A stretch of 6,269 nucleotides of DNA from assembly GCA_017537515.1 (NCBI GenBank), contig JAFYKO010000165.1, forward strand, positions 1 to 6,269, read 5' to 3'. Positions 1 through 6,243 of the stretch are shown in pieces. This DNA comes from Clostridia bacterium (lineage in GTDB: Bacteria > Bacillota > Clostridia > Christensenellales > UBA1242). The translations under genes were made by a program, and so were the position numbers. The notes below the pieces were generated by a model. The model had not been told where the DNA came from and did not search any database. It saw nothing but the letters and a program-made list of their open reading frames with translations. Within the stretch, counting starts at the first letter, position 1; every line of letters begins with the position of its first letter.

Positions 1-1
1 A

Positions 2-529
2 TTCACACTTAATGTCGGCGACGTAACTGCACCTGAAATTGAAGTTGAAGACGACATTTTGAAAACATCTTACAAACTCAAAGACCTCAAAAACACAAAC
101 CTCATCATTGATATGAGCAAAATCCAAGCAACCGACAAGATTACAAACGATGGTGCAGACCTTATCACTAAGGGACAAGACAACAAATACTCAATCTACG
201 GAGATTGCAAAATCAATGTTTACCTCCAAAACACAAGCACTTCAAGCAAAATCACAAACGCAATCACTTCAAGCAACAGCGACCTTAAATATGAATTTAA
301 AGTTGAAACTGCTGGCGAATACAAACTTGTGATTGAAATCACTGACGAACAAGGACAAAAAGCAACTTACGACAAAACAGTGTTCTCAGTAACTGAAGAC
401 GAAAACGCAGGTGCAACCGCAGAAGAAGTTCTCGGAATTGTGCTTATCGTGATTTCAGTATTGCTTCTTGGCGGTGTAGTAACTTACTTCATTGTGTCTA
501 AGAAATCATTTGAACGTAAGTATAAATAG
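2..529 (+). CDS. C-terminal part of a membrane-anchored Ig-like surface protein (5' partial)
   Basis: The frame is open from the first full codon at position 2, so the N-terminus lies outside the window; 175 residues are visible. The TTG at 59 is only an internal Leu codon: the frame continues upstream, no ribosome binding site precedes it, and upstream residues include DVTAPEIEV, typical of the joint between bacterial Ig-like repeats. The middle is beta-rich, polar and Lys/Asn/Thr-rich, ending in a strand pattern (AGEYKLVIEITDEQGQ) seen in Ig-like, HYR and PKD-type domains. A hydrophobic helix follows (VLGIVLIVISVLLLGGVV..., about 428-496) and then the basic tail SKKSFERKYK. This predicts an extracellular part, one membrane pass and a short cytoplasmic tail. 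There is no LPXTG motif, so anchoring is by the helix and not by sortase. A terminator follows, so it is transcriptionally separate from the next genes. The exact function and ligand cannot be told; adhesion or envelope roles are guesses. Confidence 0.82.
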   Translation, partial: FTLNVGDVTAPEIEVEDDILKTSYKLKDLKNTNLIIDMSKIQATDKITNDGADLITKGQDNKYSIYGDCKINVYLQNTSTSSKITNAITSSNSDLKYEFKVETAGEYKLVIEITDEQGQKATYDKTVFSVTEDENAGATAEEVLGIVLIVISVLLLGGVVTYFIVSKKSFERKYK

Positions 530-542
530 GCACAGCCACATT

Positions 543-573
543 AAATCACAACTTAACGGTTGTGGTTTTTTTT
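543..573 (+). terminator. Intrinsic terminator of the surface-protein gene
   Basis: A 10-bp stem pairs AAATCACAAC (543-552) with GTTGTGGTTT (559-568), with one T-G wobble and a TTAACG loop. The T-run at 566-573 begins within the 3' arm. It starts 14 bases after the stop codon, the usual placement. There is no matching T-run on the opposite strand, so it probably works in one direction only. Confidence 0.85.
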
Positions 574-614
574 GTATTTAAATTGTGTATTAAAATACAA
601 AAATTACAAAAAAT
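569..614. promoter_or_regulatory. Perfect 11-bp inverted repeat plus a direct half-site: candidate operator/promoter region
   Basis: TTTTTGTATTT (569-579) and AAATACAAAAA (593-603) are exact reverse complements separated by 13 bases. The core TACAAAAA occurs at 596-603 and again at 605-612, and inverted (TTTTTGTA) at 569-576. The left arm overlaps the T-run of the upstream terminator. A possible -10 box, TAAAAT (591-596), lies at the right arm, but only T-rich sequence sits at the matching -35 position, so the promoter is weakly supported. The region lies between a terminator and the start of two putative DNA-binding proteins, so autoregulation is a reasonable inference. High A+T content raises the chance that the repeat is fortuitous. 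Confidence 0.4.
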
Positions 615-619
615 AGGAG
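615..619 (+). promoter_or_regulatory. Ribosome binding site AGGAG with unusually short spacing
   Basis: AGGAG ends one base before the ATG at 621; 5-9 bases is usual. No in-frame ATG, GTG or TTG lies close upstream. The next in-frame candidate, TTG at 648, is too far away and would cut into the first helix. The ATG is therefore kept, with inefficient initiation expected. Confidence 0.6.
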
Positions 620-620
620 T

Positions 621-977
621 ATGTTAGACTATTTTTCAAAAAGTGTTTTGGCGTATTTGGTGCGAGCGTGTGGCGAAGGCAGTTATAAAATCATTGACAC
701 TGCCGAAATTATGGAAAACCTTCCGCCCAAGATTCGGGCAAACGCAGAAAACGTCAACGAAGTTGTTAAGCATTTGGAAAACAGCGGTTATATTTCCGTC
801 AAATACAGCGACAGCGACCAATATTGCCTAACCCCTCGCCCGTTCGGACGCCAAATTATCGAAAACGAAGAAAACTCAAAACTCAAAACAAAATCCACGC
901 TAAATTTTGTTTTATGCTTTGTTTTTGCATTTTTTGGAGCGTTTTTGGGTACAATTTTATGTAACTTAGTATTTTAA
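621..977 (+). CDS. Small winged-helix-like protein with a C-terminal membrane anchor (first of two paralogues)
   Basis: This 118-residue protein belongs to no family I can name. Residues 1-82 read like a winged-helix DNA-binding domain: a first helix (about 4-18), a second short helix (26-34), a candidate recognition helix (41-55, ENVNEVVKHLENSGYI) and a strand-turn-strand wing (58-72) leading into LTPRPFGRQII, which resembles the wing and last helix of MarR/PadR-type regulators. A Glu/Lys-rich linker (81-91) leads to one hydrophobic segment at about 93-117 that reaches the C-terminus. The predicted topology is a cytoplasmic DNA-binding head tethered to the membrane by its tail. The start is supported by the paralogue downstream, which also begins MLD and aligns nearly without gaps. 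The next gene starts 2 bases after the stop, so the two are almost certainly one transcript. A protein-protein role for the winged helix cannot be excluded. Confidence 0.75.
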   Translation: MLDYFSKSVLAYLVRACGEGSYKIIDTAEIMENLPPKIRANAENVNEVVKHLENSGYISVKYSDSDQYCLTPRPFGRQIIENEENSKLKTKSTLNFVLCFVFAFFGAFLGTILCNLVF

Positions 978-979
978 AA

Positions 980-1342
980 ATGTTAGACAAAAAAGAAAAA
1001 TTAGTTATGCTCTATTTGTGTGAGGTATGCCCAAACAAGCGGTCATACCTGATTTCTGCTTCCAAAATCGCCGAATACGTCTCAAAAAAGTTCATTCTTT
1101 CCATAGCCGAACTCGACGATATTATGATAAGCCTTGCCAAAGAAAACTATTTTGATGTTGTCGTAAGCGACGGGCGGAAGGGGTATTTCTACTGCGTCGC
1201 AATGAAAAACAAAGGCTTGACGTTCAAAAAAGACCTCGCAAAAGAAAAGAAAGAAGTCGGGATTTTGCTTGTGAGAACCATTTGCGTAACAATCCTGAGT
1301 TTTGTTGTCGGCTTGCTTTTAAAGACAATTTTTGGTGGATGA
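980..1342 (+). CDS. Small winged-helix-like protein with a C-terminal membrane anchor (second of two paralogues)
   Basis: This 120-residue protein has the same plan as its upstream neighbour: an N-terminal helical and wing region (about 1-85), a charged Lys/Glu linker (84-92, KDLAKEKKE) and a single hydrophobic helix at about 93-116 ending in KTIFGG. Shared positions include MLD at 1-3, SY at 22-23 against 21-22, Tyr57 and Ser-Asp at 63-64, followed by an aromatic/Cys strand. The stretch VAMKNKGLTF matches the T-x-K-G-x-x-F pattern that closes the wing in many winged-helix regulators. Overall identity between the two is low, so the duplication is old or the pair is diverging in role. No Shine-Dalgarno precedes the ATG, which lies 2 bases after the previous stop, so translation probably depends on coupling. 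The TGA stop is 71 bases ahead of uvrB, with no terminator hairpin between, so read-through into uvrB is possible. The target is unknown. Confidence 0.75.
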   Translation: MLDKKEKLVMLYLCEVCPNKRSYLISASKIAEYVSKKFILSIAELDDIMISLAKENYFDVVVSDGRKGYFYCVAMKNKGLTFKKDLAKEKKEVGILLVRTICVTILSFVVGLLLKTIFGG

Positions 1343-1364
1343 ATCAAAAAAACAAAAATACCTC

Positions 1365-1393
1365 TTTAAATTATTGATTTTTTATGCTATAAT
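1365..1393 (+). promoter_or_regulatory. uvrB promoter: sigma-A type with extended -10
   Basis: A perfect TATAAT (1388-1393) is preceded by TG at 1385-1386, giving TGCTATAAT. A 17-base spacer separates it from TTTAAA (1365-1370), which matches four of six bases of TTGACA. Transcription would start near 1399-1401, leaving a leader of only about 14 bases. No dyad of the CGAAC-N4-GTTCG LexA type is seen within or beside it. Confidence 0.72.
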
Positions 1394-1400
1394 AACAAAA

Positions 1401-1410
1401 AAAGGAGTGA
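1401..1410 (+). promoter_or_regulatory. Strong ribosome binding site fixing the TTG start of uvrB
   Basis: AAAGGAGTGA is a near-complete Shine-Dalgarno. Its GGAG ends 6 bases before the TTG at 1414. The resulting N-terminus (MEKFDLVSKFKPSGDQPRAI) matches the normal UvrB start, so TTG is the real initiation codon. Confidence 0.9.
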
Positions 1411-1413
1411 AAA

Positions 1414-3363
1414 TTGGAAAAGTTTGATTTGGTTTCAAAATTTAAACCCTCAGGCGACCAGCCTCGTGCAATAAACCAGCTTGTCGAGGGCCTCGAAGAC
1501 GGTCTCAAAAGTCAAGTTTTGCTTGGGGTTACGGGCAGTGGAAAGACGTTCACAATGGCAAATATTATTGCAAAAACAAACAGGCCAACGCTCGTAATTG
1601 CCCACAACAAAACTCTCGCCGCCCAACTCTGCAACGAGTTTCGAGAGTTTTTTCCAAACAACCGAGTTGAGTTTTTTGTTTCGTATTATGACTATTACCA
1701 GCCCGAGGCCTACATAGTTTCAAGCGACACTTACATCGAAAAAGATATGTCAATCAATGACGAGATAGACAAACTCCGCAACTCCGCCACCGCATCGCTT
1801 TCAGAACGAAAGGATGTTATTGTAGTTGCCTCTGTTTCGTGTATTTATGGCTTAGGCAACCCCGAAGAATACCTAAATCTCCAACTTTCGCTTAGGCAAG
1901 GCCAAGAAATTTCAAGGAAGGAGATAACGAAAAAACTTATAGAACTCCAATTTGAAAGGAACGAGACCGACTTTCACAGAGGAACTTTTAGGGCAAAGGG
2001 CGATATTTTGGATATTTTCCCGTCGTCGCACTCTGAAATAGCAGTCAGAATCGAGTTTTTTGGGGATGAAATCGACCGAATAACCGAATTTGACGCACTT
2101 ACGGGAAGAAAACTAAACGACCTCAAGCACATTTCCATTTACCCCGCCACGCATTATGTTGTAGGCAGTGAAAAGATGGAAAAGGCCCTTGCGGAAATTC
2201 AAAACGACTGCGACCAAGAAGTCGAGGAGTTCAAAAAACAAGGCAAGTTGATTGAATCCCAAAGGCTGAAAGAACGGGTGTATTATGACATCGAAATGAT
2301 GCGGGAAATCGGCTATTGCAACGGTATTGAAAACTATTCAAGGTATTTTGACGGTAGGGAAATCGGCGAAGCACCGTTCACACTGATTGACTATTTCCCC
2401 GAAGGCTTTTTGACCATTATTGACGAAAGCCATATGACAGTCCCTCAAGTCAGAGCGATGTACAACGGCGATAGGGCAAGAAAACGCAACCTCGTGGACT
2501 TTGGCTTTAGGCTTAAATCCGCCTATGACAACCGCCCGCTAAATTTCGACGAATTCAATAAAAAACTCGGCCAGACTATTTACGTATCCGCAACTCCAGC
2601 ACCTTACGAACTCGAAAAAAGTGGACAGGTTGCCGAGCAACTGCTAAGACCAACCGGACTTCTCGACCCGCTTGTCGAAGTCGTGCCAACCGAAGGGCAA
2701 ATGGATAGGCTTATGCAAGAAATTTCCAAAGTCATCCAAAACGAAAACAGAGTTCTTGTTACAACCCTAACCAAAAAAATGGCGGAAAACCTGAGTTCGT
2801 TCTTGATGGAACACGGTTTTAAGGTCAAGTATATGCACAGCGAGATTGACACAATGGAACGGATAGAGATTATCAACGGGCTGAGAAAAGGCGACTTTGA
2901 CGTACTCGTCGGCATAAACCTCCTTCGTGAAGGCCTCGACATTCCCGAAGTCGAACTCATTGCAATTCTCGATGCCGACAAAGAAGGGTTTTTAAGGAGC
3001 GAAAGTGCGTTGATTCAAACCATAGGCAGGTGTGCTAGGAACGCAAACGGACGAGTGATTCTGTTTGCCGACACAATAACCAAGTCTATGCAGAAAGCCA
3101 TCGACGAAACCGCCCGAAGAAGAACAATCCAAAATGACTACAACACCAAGAATAACATTACTCCAAAAACCATCAAGAAAGACGTCGTCAACACCCTTGA
3201 AATTTCTTCAAAGCCAACAAATAGAGTCCTCAAACAAGACATACCAAAAGAAATTGAGAAGCTTAAAAGTATGATGAAAATCGCCTCAGTGCAACTCGAC
3301 TTTGAAACCGCAATTAAACTCAGAGACGAAATAAACGAACTGAAAAAGCGGTTGTCAAATTAA
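1414..3363 (+). CDS. uvrB: Excinuclease ABC subunit B (UvrB)
   Basis: UvrB is the helicase-fold ATPase of cytoplasmic nucleotide excision repair: UvrA loads it at damage, it verifies the lesion with its beta-hairpin, and it recruits UvrC for the two incisions. At 649 residues it is full length for the family (about 650-675). Motifs in order are the N-terminal PSGDQPRAI; Walker A GVTGSGKT (38-45, Lys44); the damage-probing hairpin YYDYYQPEAY (91-100); the UvrA-interacting domain with DFHRGTFRAKGDILDIFP (186-203); Walker B DESH (337-340); motif V GINLLREGLDIPEV (500-513); motif VI QTIGRCARN (535-543) with both arginines; ITPKTIKK (582-589); and a C-terminal UVR domain (about 611-646) with LDFETAIKLRDEI, which binds UvrA and UvrC. 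Cys540 stands where Ala is usual. The gene starts with TTG, has its own promoter and ends in tandem TAA TAA. uvrA follows after 108 bases. The assignment is secure. Confidence 0.99.
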   Translation: MEKFDLVSKFKPSGDQPRAINQLVEGLEDGLKSQVLLGVTGSGKTFTMANIIAKTNRPTLVIAHNKTLAAQLCNEFREFFPNNRVEFFVSYYDYYQPEAYIVSSDTYIEKDMSINDEIDKLRNSATASLSERKDVIVVASVSCIYGLGNPEEYLNLQLSLRQGQEISRKEITKKLIELQFERNETDFHRGTFRAKGDILDIFPSSHSEIAVRIEFFGDEIDRITEFDALTGRKLNDLKHISIYPATHYVVGSEKMEKALAEIQNDCDQEVEEFKKQGKLIESQRLKERVYYDIEMMREIGYCNGIENYSRYFDGREIGEAPFTLIDYFPEGFLTIIDESHMTVPQVRAMYNGDRARKRNLVDFGFRLKSAYDNRPLNFDEFNKKLGQTIYVSATPAPYELEKSGQVAEQLLRPTGLLDPLVEVVPTEGQMDRLMQEISKVIQNENRVLVTTLTKKMAENLSSFLMEHGFKVKYMHSEIDTMERIEIINGLRKGDFDVLVGINLLREGLDIPEVELIAILDADKEGFLRSESALIQTIGRCARNANGRVILFADTITKSMQKAIDETARRRTIQNDYNTKNNITPKTIKKDVVNTLEISSKPTNRVLKQDIPKEIEKLKSMMKIASVQLDFETAIKLRDEINELKKRLSN

Positions 3364-3471
3364 TAAAAATAAATAATTAATTAAAAATATTAAAAAAAAT
3401 CAATAAAAAACATTAAAAAAACAATATTTTTCCTATTTTGGGGGAAATTATTATCACAAAGGAAAATAATT
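3364..3471. promoter_or_regulatory. A-tract-rich uvrB-uvrA spacer, probably curved DNA and the uvrA promoter region
   Basis: The 108 bases are almost all A and T apart from a GGGGG run (3440-3444). A-tracts are centred near 3385, 3395.5, 3407.5 and 3418, with a T-tract near 3429, so they recur about every 11 bases, close to the helical repeat. This pattern gives intrinsic bending and can act as an UP element. Weak -10 candidates are TATTTT (3434-3439) and TATTAT (3449-3454); neither has a good -35, and the second would start transcription inside the ribosome binding site. No convincing terminator for uvrB is seen, so uvrA may be partly read through from uvrB. The uvrA ribosome binding site is AAAGGA (3458-3463), 8 bases before the ATG. 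Confidence 0.45.
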
Positions 3472-6243
3472 ATGAAGAATATTATTATTAAAGGTGCAAG
3501 GGAAAACAACCTAAAAAATATTGACTTAAGCATACCAAGAAACAAATTGGTTGTTTTTTCTGGTGTAAGCGGAAGCGGAAAATCCACACTTGCGTTTGAC
3601 ACTATTTTTGCAGAAGGTCAAAGAAGATACGTCGAAAGTTTGTCGTCTTATGCAAGAATGTTTTTGGGTCAATCAAAGAAACCCGACGTGGACAGCATCG
3701 AGGGCTTGTCTCCGTCAATCTCAATCGACCAAAAAAGCACAAACAGAAACCCCCGCTCAACCGTAGGAACGGTTACGGAAATTTATGACTATATCCGCCT
3801 TTTGTATTCCCGAATCGGCACGCCTTATTGCCCAAATTGTAAAAAACCAATCAATAAACAATCCGTCGACCAAATAGTCGACAAGATTGTAGACCTAGGC
3901 CAAGGCGAAAAAATTCAAATCTTGGCACCCGTCGTACGTGGGCAAAAAGGCACTCAAGCCAAACTGTTTGACGAGCTTAGGAAAAGCGGTTACGCAAGAG
4001 TTATCGTCGATGGCAACACCTACAGCCTTGACGAGGATATAAACCTCGAAAAAAACATTCGCCACAGCGTAAGCGTTATTGTGGATAGGATTGTTATCAA
4101 AGAGGACATAAGACCTCGCCTAACCGAAAGCGTGGAAATGGCCCTAAAACTCGCAGAAGGGCTTGTCGTTTGCCTCCACAACGACCAAGAAGAAATGTTT
4201 TCAACCAATTTCGCTTGCCCCGAATGCGGTTATTCTCTTGAAGAAATAACCCCAAGACTATTTTCCTTCAACAGCCCTTATGGAGCCTGCGAAGTCTGTG
4301 ATGGCCTCGGCTATGTGGAAAGCATCGACGAAGGCAAACTCCTCAAAAACTCCTCTCTTTCAGTTATGGAAGGTGCGTTCAACTTCGCCGGCTGGAATAT
4401 AGACAACTCCGTTATCGCCCGCCAAATCTTCAAAAACCTTGCAAAGATGTATGGCATAAATATGAATATCCCCGTGAGGGACTTACCCGATGAGCATATA
4501 AAAATCCTGCTTTATGGCACAAACGACTTGATGGAAATAAACGGACGTATGATGCCCTTCGAAGGCATCTCCAACAACCTCGAAAGACGTTACAGAGAAA
4601 CAAAGTCCGAGTATGCAAGGTTTGAAATCAGGAAGCTTTTCAGCCAGCACACTTGCCCAAGATGCAAAGGCAAAAGACTAAGCCAAAAAGCATTGTCGGT
4701 TAAGATAAACGAACAAGACATAGCGGAATTATGTTCCATTTCTGTGGATAAACTACTTGCCTACTTTGAAAATATCAACCTTCCCGAGGCGGAAAAGAAT
4801 ATCGCCGAGAGAATAATCAAAGAAATCTGTGCAAGACTTTCGTTTTTGGTCGAGGTTGGTTTGTCATACCTCACTTTATGGCGAAGTGCAGAAAGCCTAA
4901 GCGGTGGCGAAGCACAGAGAATACGACTTGCAACACAGATTGGAAGCGGACTTATGGGCGTTTTGTATATCCTAGACGAACCAAGCATCGGACTCCACCA
5001 ACGAGACAACGAAAAACTCCTAAAAACCCTCTTCAAGCTTAGGGATTTAGGCAATTCGCTTGTGGTTGTCGAACACGACGAGGATACAATTCGCAGTGCG
5101 GACTACATCGTCGACGTAGGCAAGTTTGCCGGCGTACACGGTGGCGAGATAGTTGCACAAGGTTCGATTGAAGATATAATGAATAGCAAGGATAGTATCA
5201 CCGGCAAGTTTTTGAAAGGCGAAATTGCTATTGAAATTCCCAAAAAACGCAGAAAATTCGACAAAATACTCAAAATTATCGGAGCGAAACAAAACAACCT
5301 TAAAAACATTGACGTAGAAATCCCGCTTGGGATATTCACAGCAGTTACTGGCGTATCCGGAAGCGGGAAAAGTTCGCTTGTCAACGGTATTTTGTATCCT
5401 TATCTTTCCAACAAACTCAACCACAGCAAGTTGGAACTTGGCAAGTTTAAGGAAATCTTAGGGCTAGAACACTTAGACAAGGTTATTGCAATCGACCAAT
5501 CGCCAATTGGCAAGACCCCACGAAGCAACCCAGCGACTTACACAAGCGTATTTACGCAAATAAGAAACCTATTCGCCTCAACACCCGATGCAAAAGAGAA
5601 GGGCTATACCGCAAGCCGATTCAGTTTCAACGTTCGTGGCGGAAGATGCGAAAACTGCGAAGGTGCGGGCGTGAAACAGATTGAAATGTATTTTATGCCG
5701 GATATGGAAGTCCCTTGCGAGGTTTGTAAGGGCAAGAGATACAACCGAGAAACACTTGAAGTTAGGTATAAGGGCAAAAATATTTACGAGGTCTTGGATA
5801 TGACGGTTGAAGAAGCACTTGCGTTTTTTGAAAATATACCTTCAATAACAACCAAACTCAACGCCTTAAACGATGTTGGACTTGGGTATATCAAACTCGG
5901 GCAGAGTGCAACAACGCTGAGCGGAGGCGAGGCCCAACGTGTTAAACTCGCAAGCGAGCTGGCCAAACGAGGCACAGGCAAGACGATGTACATCTTGGAT
6001 GAACCGACAACCGGACTTCACTGGTACGACGTGAAGAAGTTGATAGGAATTCTGCAAAGGCTTGTCGACGCCGGAAATAGCGTGCTTGTTATTGAACATA
6101 ACTTGGACGTAATAAAGTCTGCGGACTACTGCATAGACCTTGGCCCGGAGGGTGGCGACGGTGGAGGCAGAGTAGTTGCGACTGGCACGCCGGAGCAGAT
6201 TGCGAAGAACAAGCACTCCGAAACGGGAAGGTTCTTGTTTTAA
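3472..6243 (+). CDS. uvrA: Excinuclease ABC subunit A (UvrA)
   Basis: UvrA is the dimeric ABC-type ATPase that scans DNA for helix distortion, delivers UvrB to the lesion and then leaves. At 923 residues it is slightly shorter than the common 940-960 but complete. The first nucleotide-binding half has Walker A GVSGSGKST (31-39, Lys37), the UvrB-binding and insertion domains (about 115-400), signature LSGGEAQR (476-483) and Walker B ILDEPSIGLH (500-509). A four-Cys zinc site, C249/C252 with C273/C276, lies in the insert, and CPRCKGKRL follows at 395-403. The second half has Walker A GVSGSGKSS (627-635, Lys633), the DNA-binding zinc finger C726/C729 with C749/C752, signature LSGGEAQR (816-823) and Walker B ILDEPTTGLH (841-850). 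An extra CPNC pair (120-123) has no obvious partner. The ATG start has a normal ribosome binding site and gives the family's usual N-terminus (IIIKGARENNLKNI). The protein ends in a normal ETGRFL tail. Confidence 0.99.
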   Translation: MKNIIIKGARENNLKNIDLSIPRNKLVVFSGVSGSGKSTLAFDTIFAEGQRRYVESLSSYARMFLGQSKKPDVDSIEGLSPSISIDQKSTNRNPRSTVGTVTEIYDYIRLLYSRIGTPYCPNCKKPINKQSVDQIVDKIVDLGQGEKIQILAPVVRGQKGTQAKLFDELRKSGYARVIVDGNTYSLDEDINLEKNIRHSVSVIVDRIVIKEDIRPRLTESVEMALKLAEGLVVCLHNDQEEMFSTNFACPECGYSLEEITPRLFSFNSPYGACEVCDGLGYVESIDEGKLLKNSSLSVMEGAFNFAGWNIDNSVIARQIFKNLAKMYGINMNIPVRDLPDEHIKILLYGTNDLMEINGRMMPFEGISNNLERRYRETKSEYARFEIRKLFSQHTCPRCKGKRLSQKALSVKINEQDIAELCSISVDKLLAYFENINLPEAEKNIAERIIKEICARLSFLVEVGLSYLTLWRSAESLSGGEAQRIRLATQIGSGLMGVLYILDEPSIGLHQRDNEKLLKTLFKLRDLGNSLVVVEHDEDTIRSADYIVDVGKFAGVHGGEIVAQGSIEDIMNSKDSITGKFLKGEIAIEIPKKRRKFDKILKIIGAKQNNLKNIDVEIPLGIFTAVTGVSGSGKSSLVNGILYPYLSNKLNHSKLELGKFKEILGLEHLDKVIAIDQSPIGKTPRSNPATYTSVFTQIRNLFASTPDAKEKGYTASRFSFNVRGGRCENCEGAGVKQIEMYFMPDMEVPCEVCKGKRYNRETLEVRYKGKNIYEVLDMTVEEALAFFENIPSITTKLNALNDVGLGYIKLGQSATTLSGGEAQRVKLASELAKRGTGKTMYILDEPTTGLHWYDVKKLIGILQRLVDAGNSVLVIEHNLDVIKSADYCIDLGPEGGDGGGRVVATGTPEQIAKNKHSETGRFLF

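Noticed and set aside
59..61. TTG as the start of the first protein
   Set aside because: The frame is open to the window edge, Ig-like sequence continues upstream, and there is no ribosome binding site. It is an internal codon of a 5'-truncated gene.
643..831. Overlapping + strand frame inside the first winged-helix gene, and a similar one at 150-332
   Set aside because: They are out-of-frame shadows with no ribosome binding site and no coherent fold. The main frames explain both regions.
3383..3431. 9-bp inverted repeat AAAAATATT / AATATTTTT as a uvrB terminator
   Set aside because: The stem is all A-T with a 31-base loop, too weak for termination, and such a match is easily reached by chance in DNA this AT-rich.
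3390..3602. Minus-strand 70-aa open frame across the uvrB-uvrA spacer
   Set aside because: It is made of the AT-rich spacer plus the antisense of the uvrA start. It has low-complexity Phe/Ile-rich content and no sign of a real protein.
5047..5424. Longer minus-strand open frames inside uvrB and uvrA (for example 5047-5424, 5866-6216, 2604-2981)
   Set aside because: They lie fully antisense to highly conserved uvr genes. Their compositions are biased Ser/Arg/Leu shadows with no recognisable domains.
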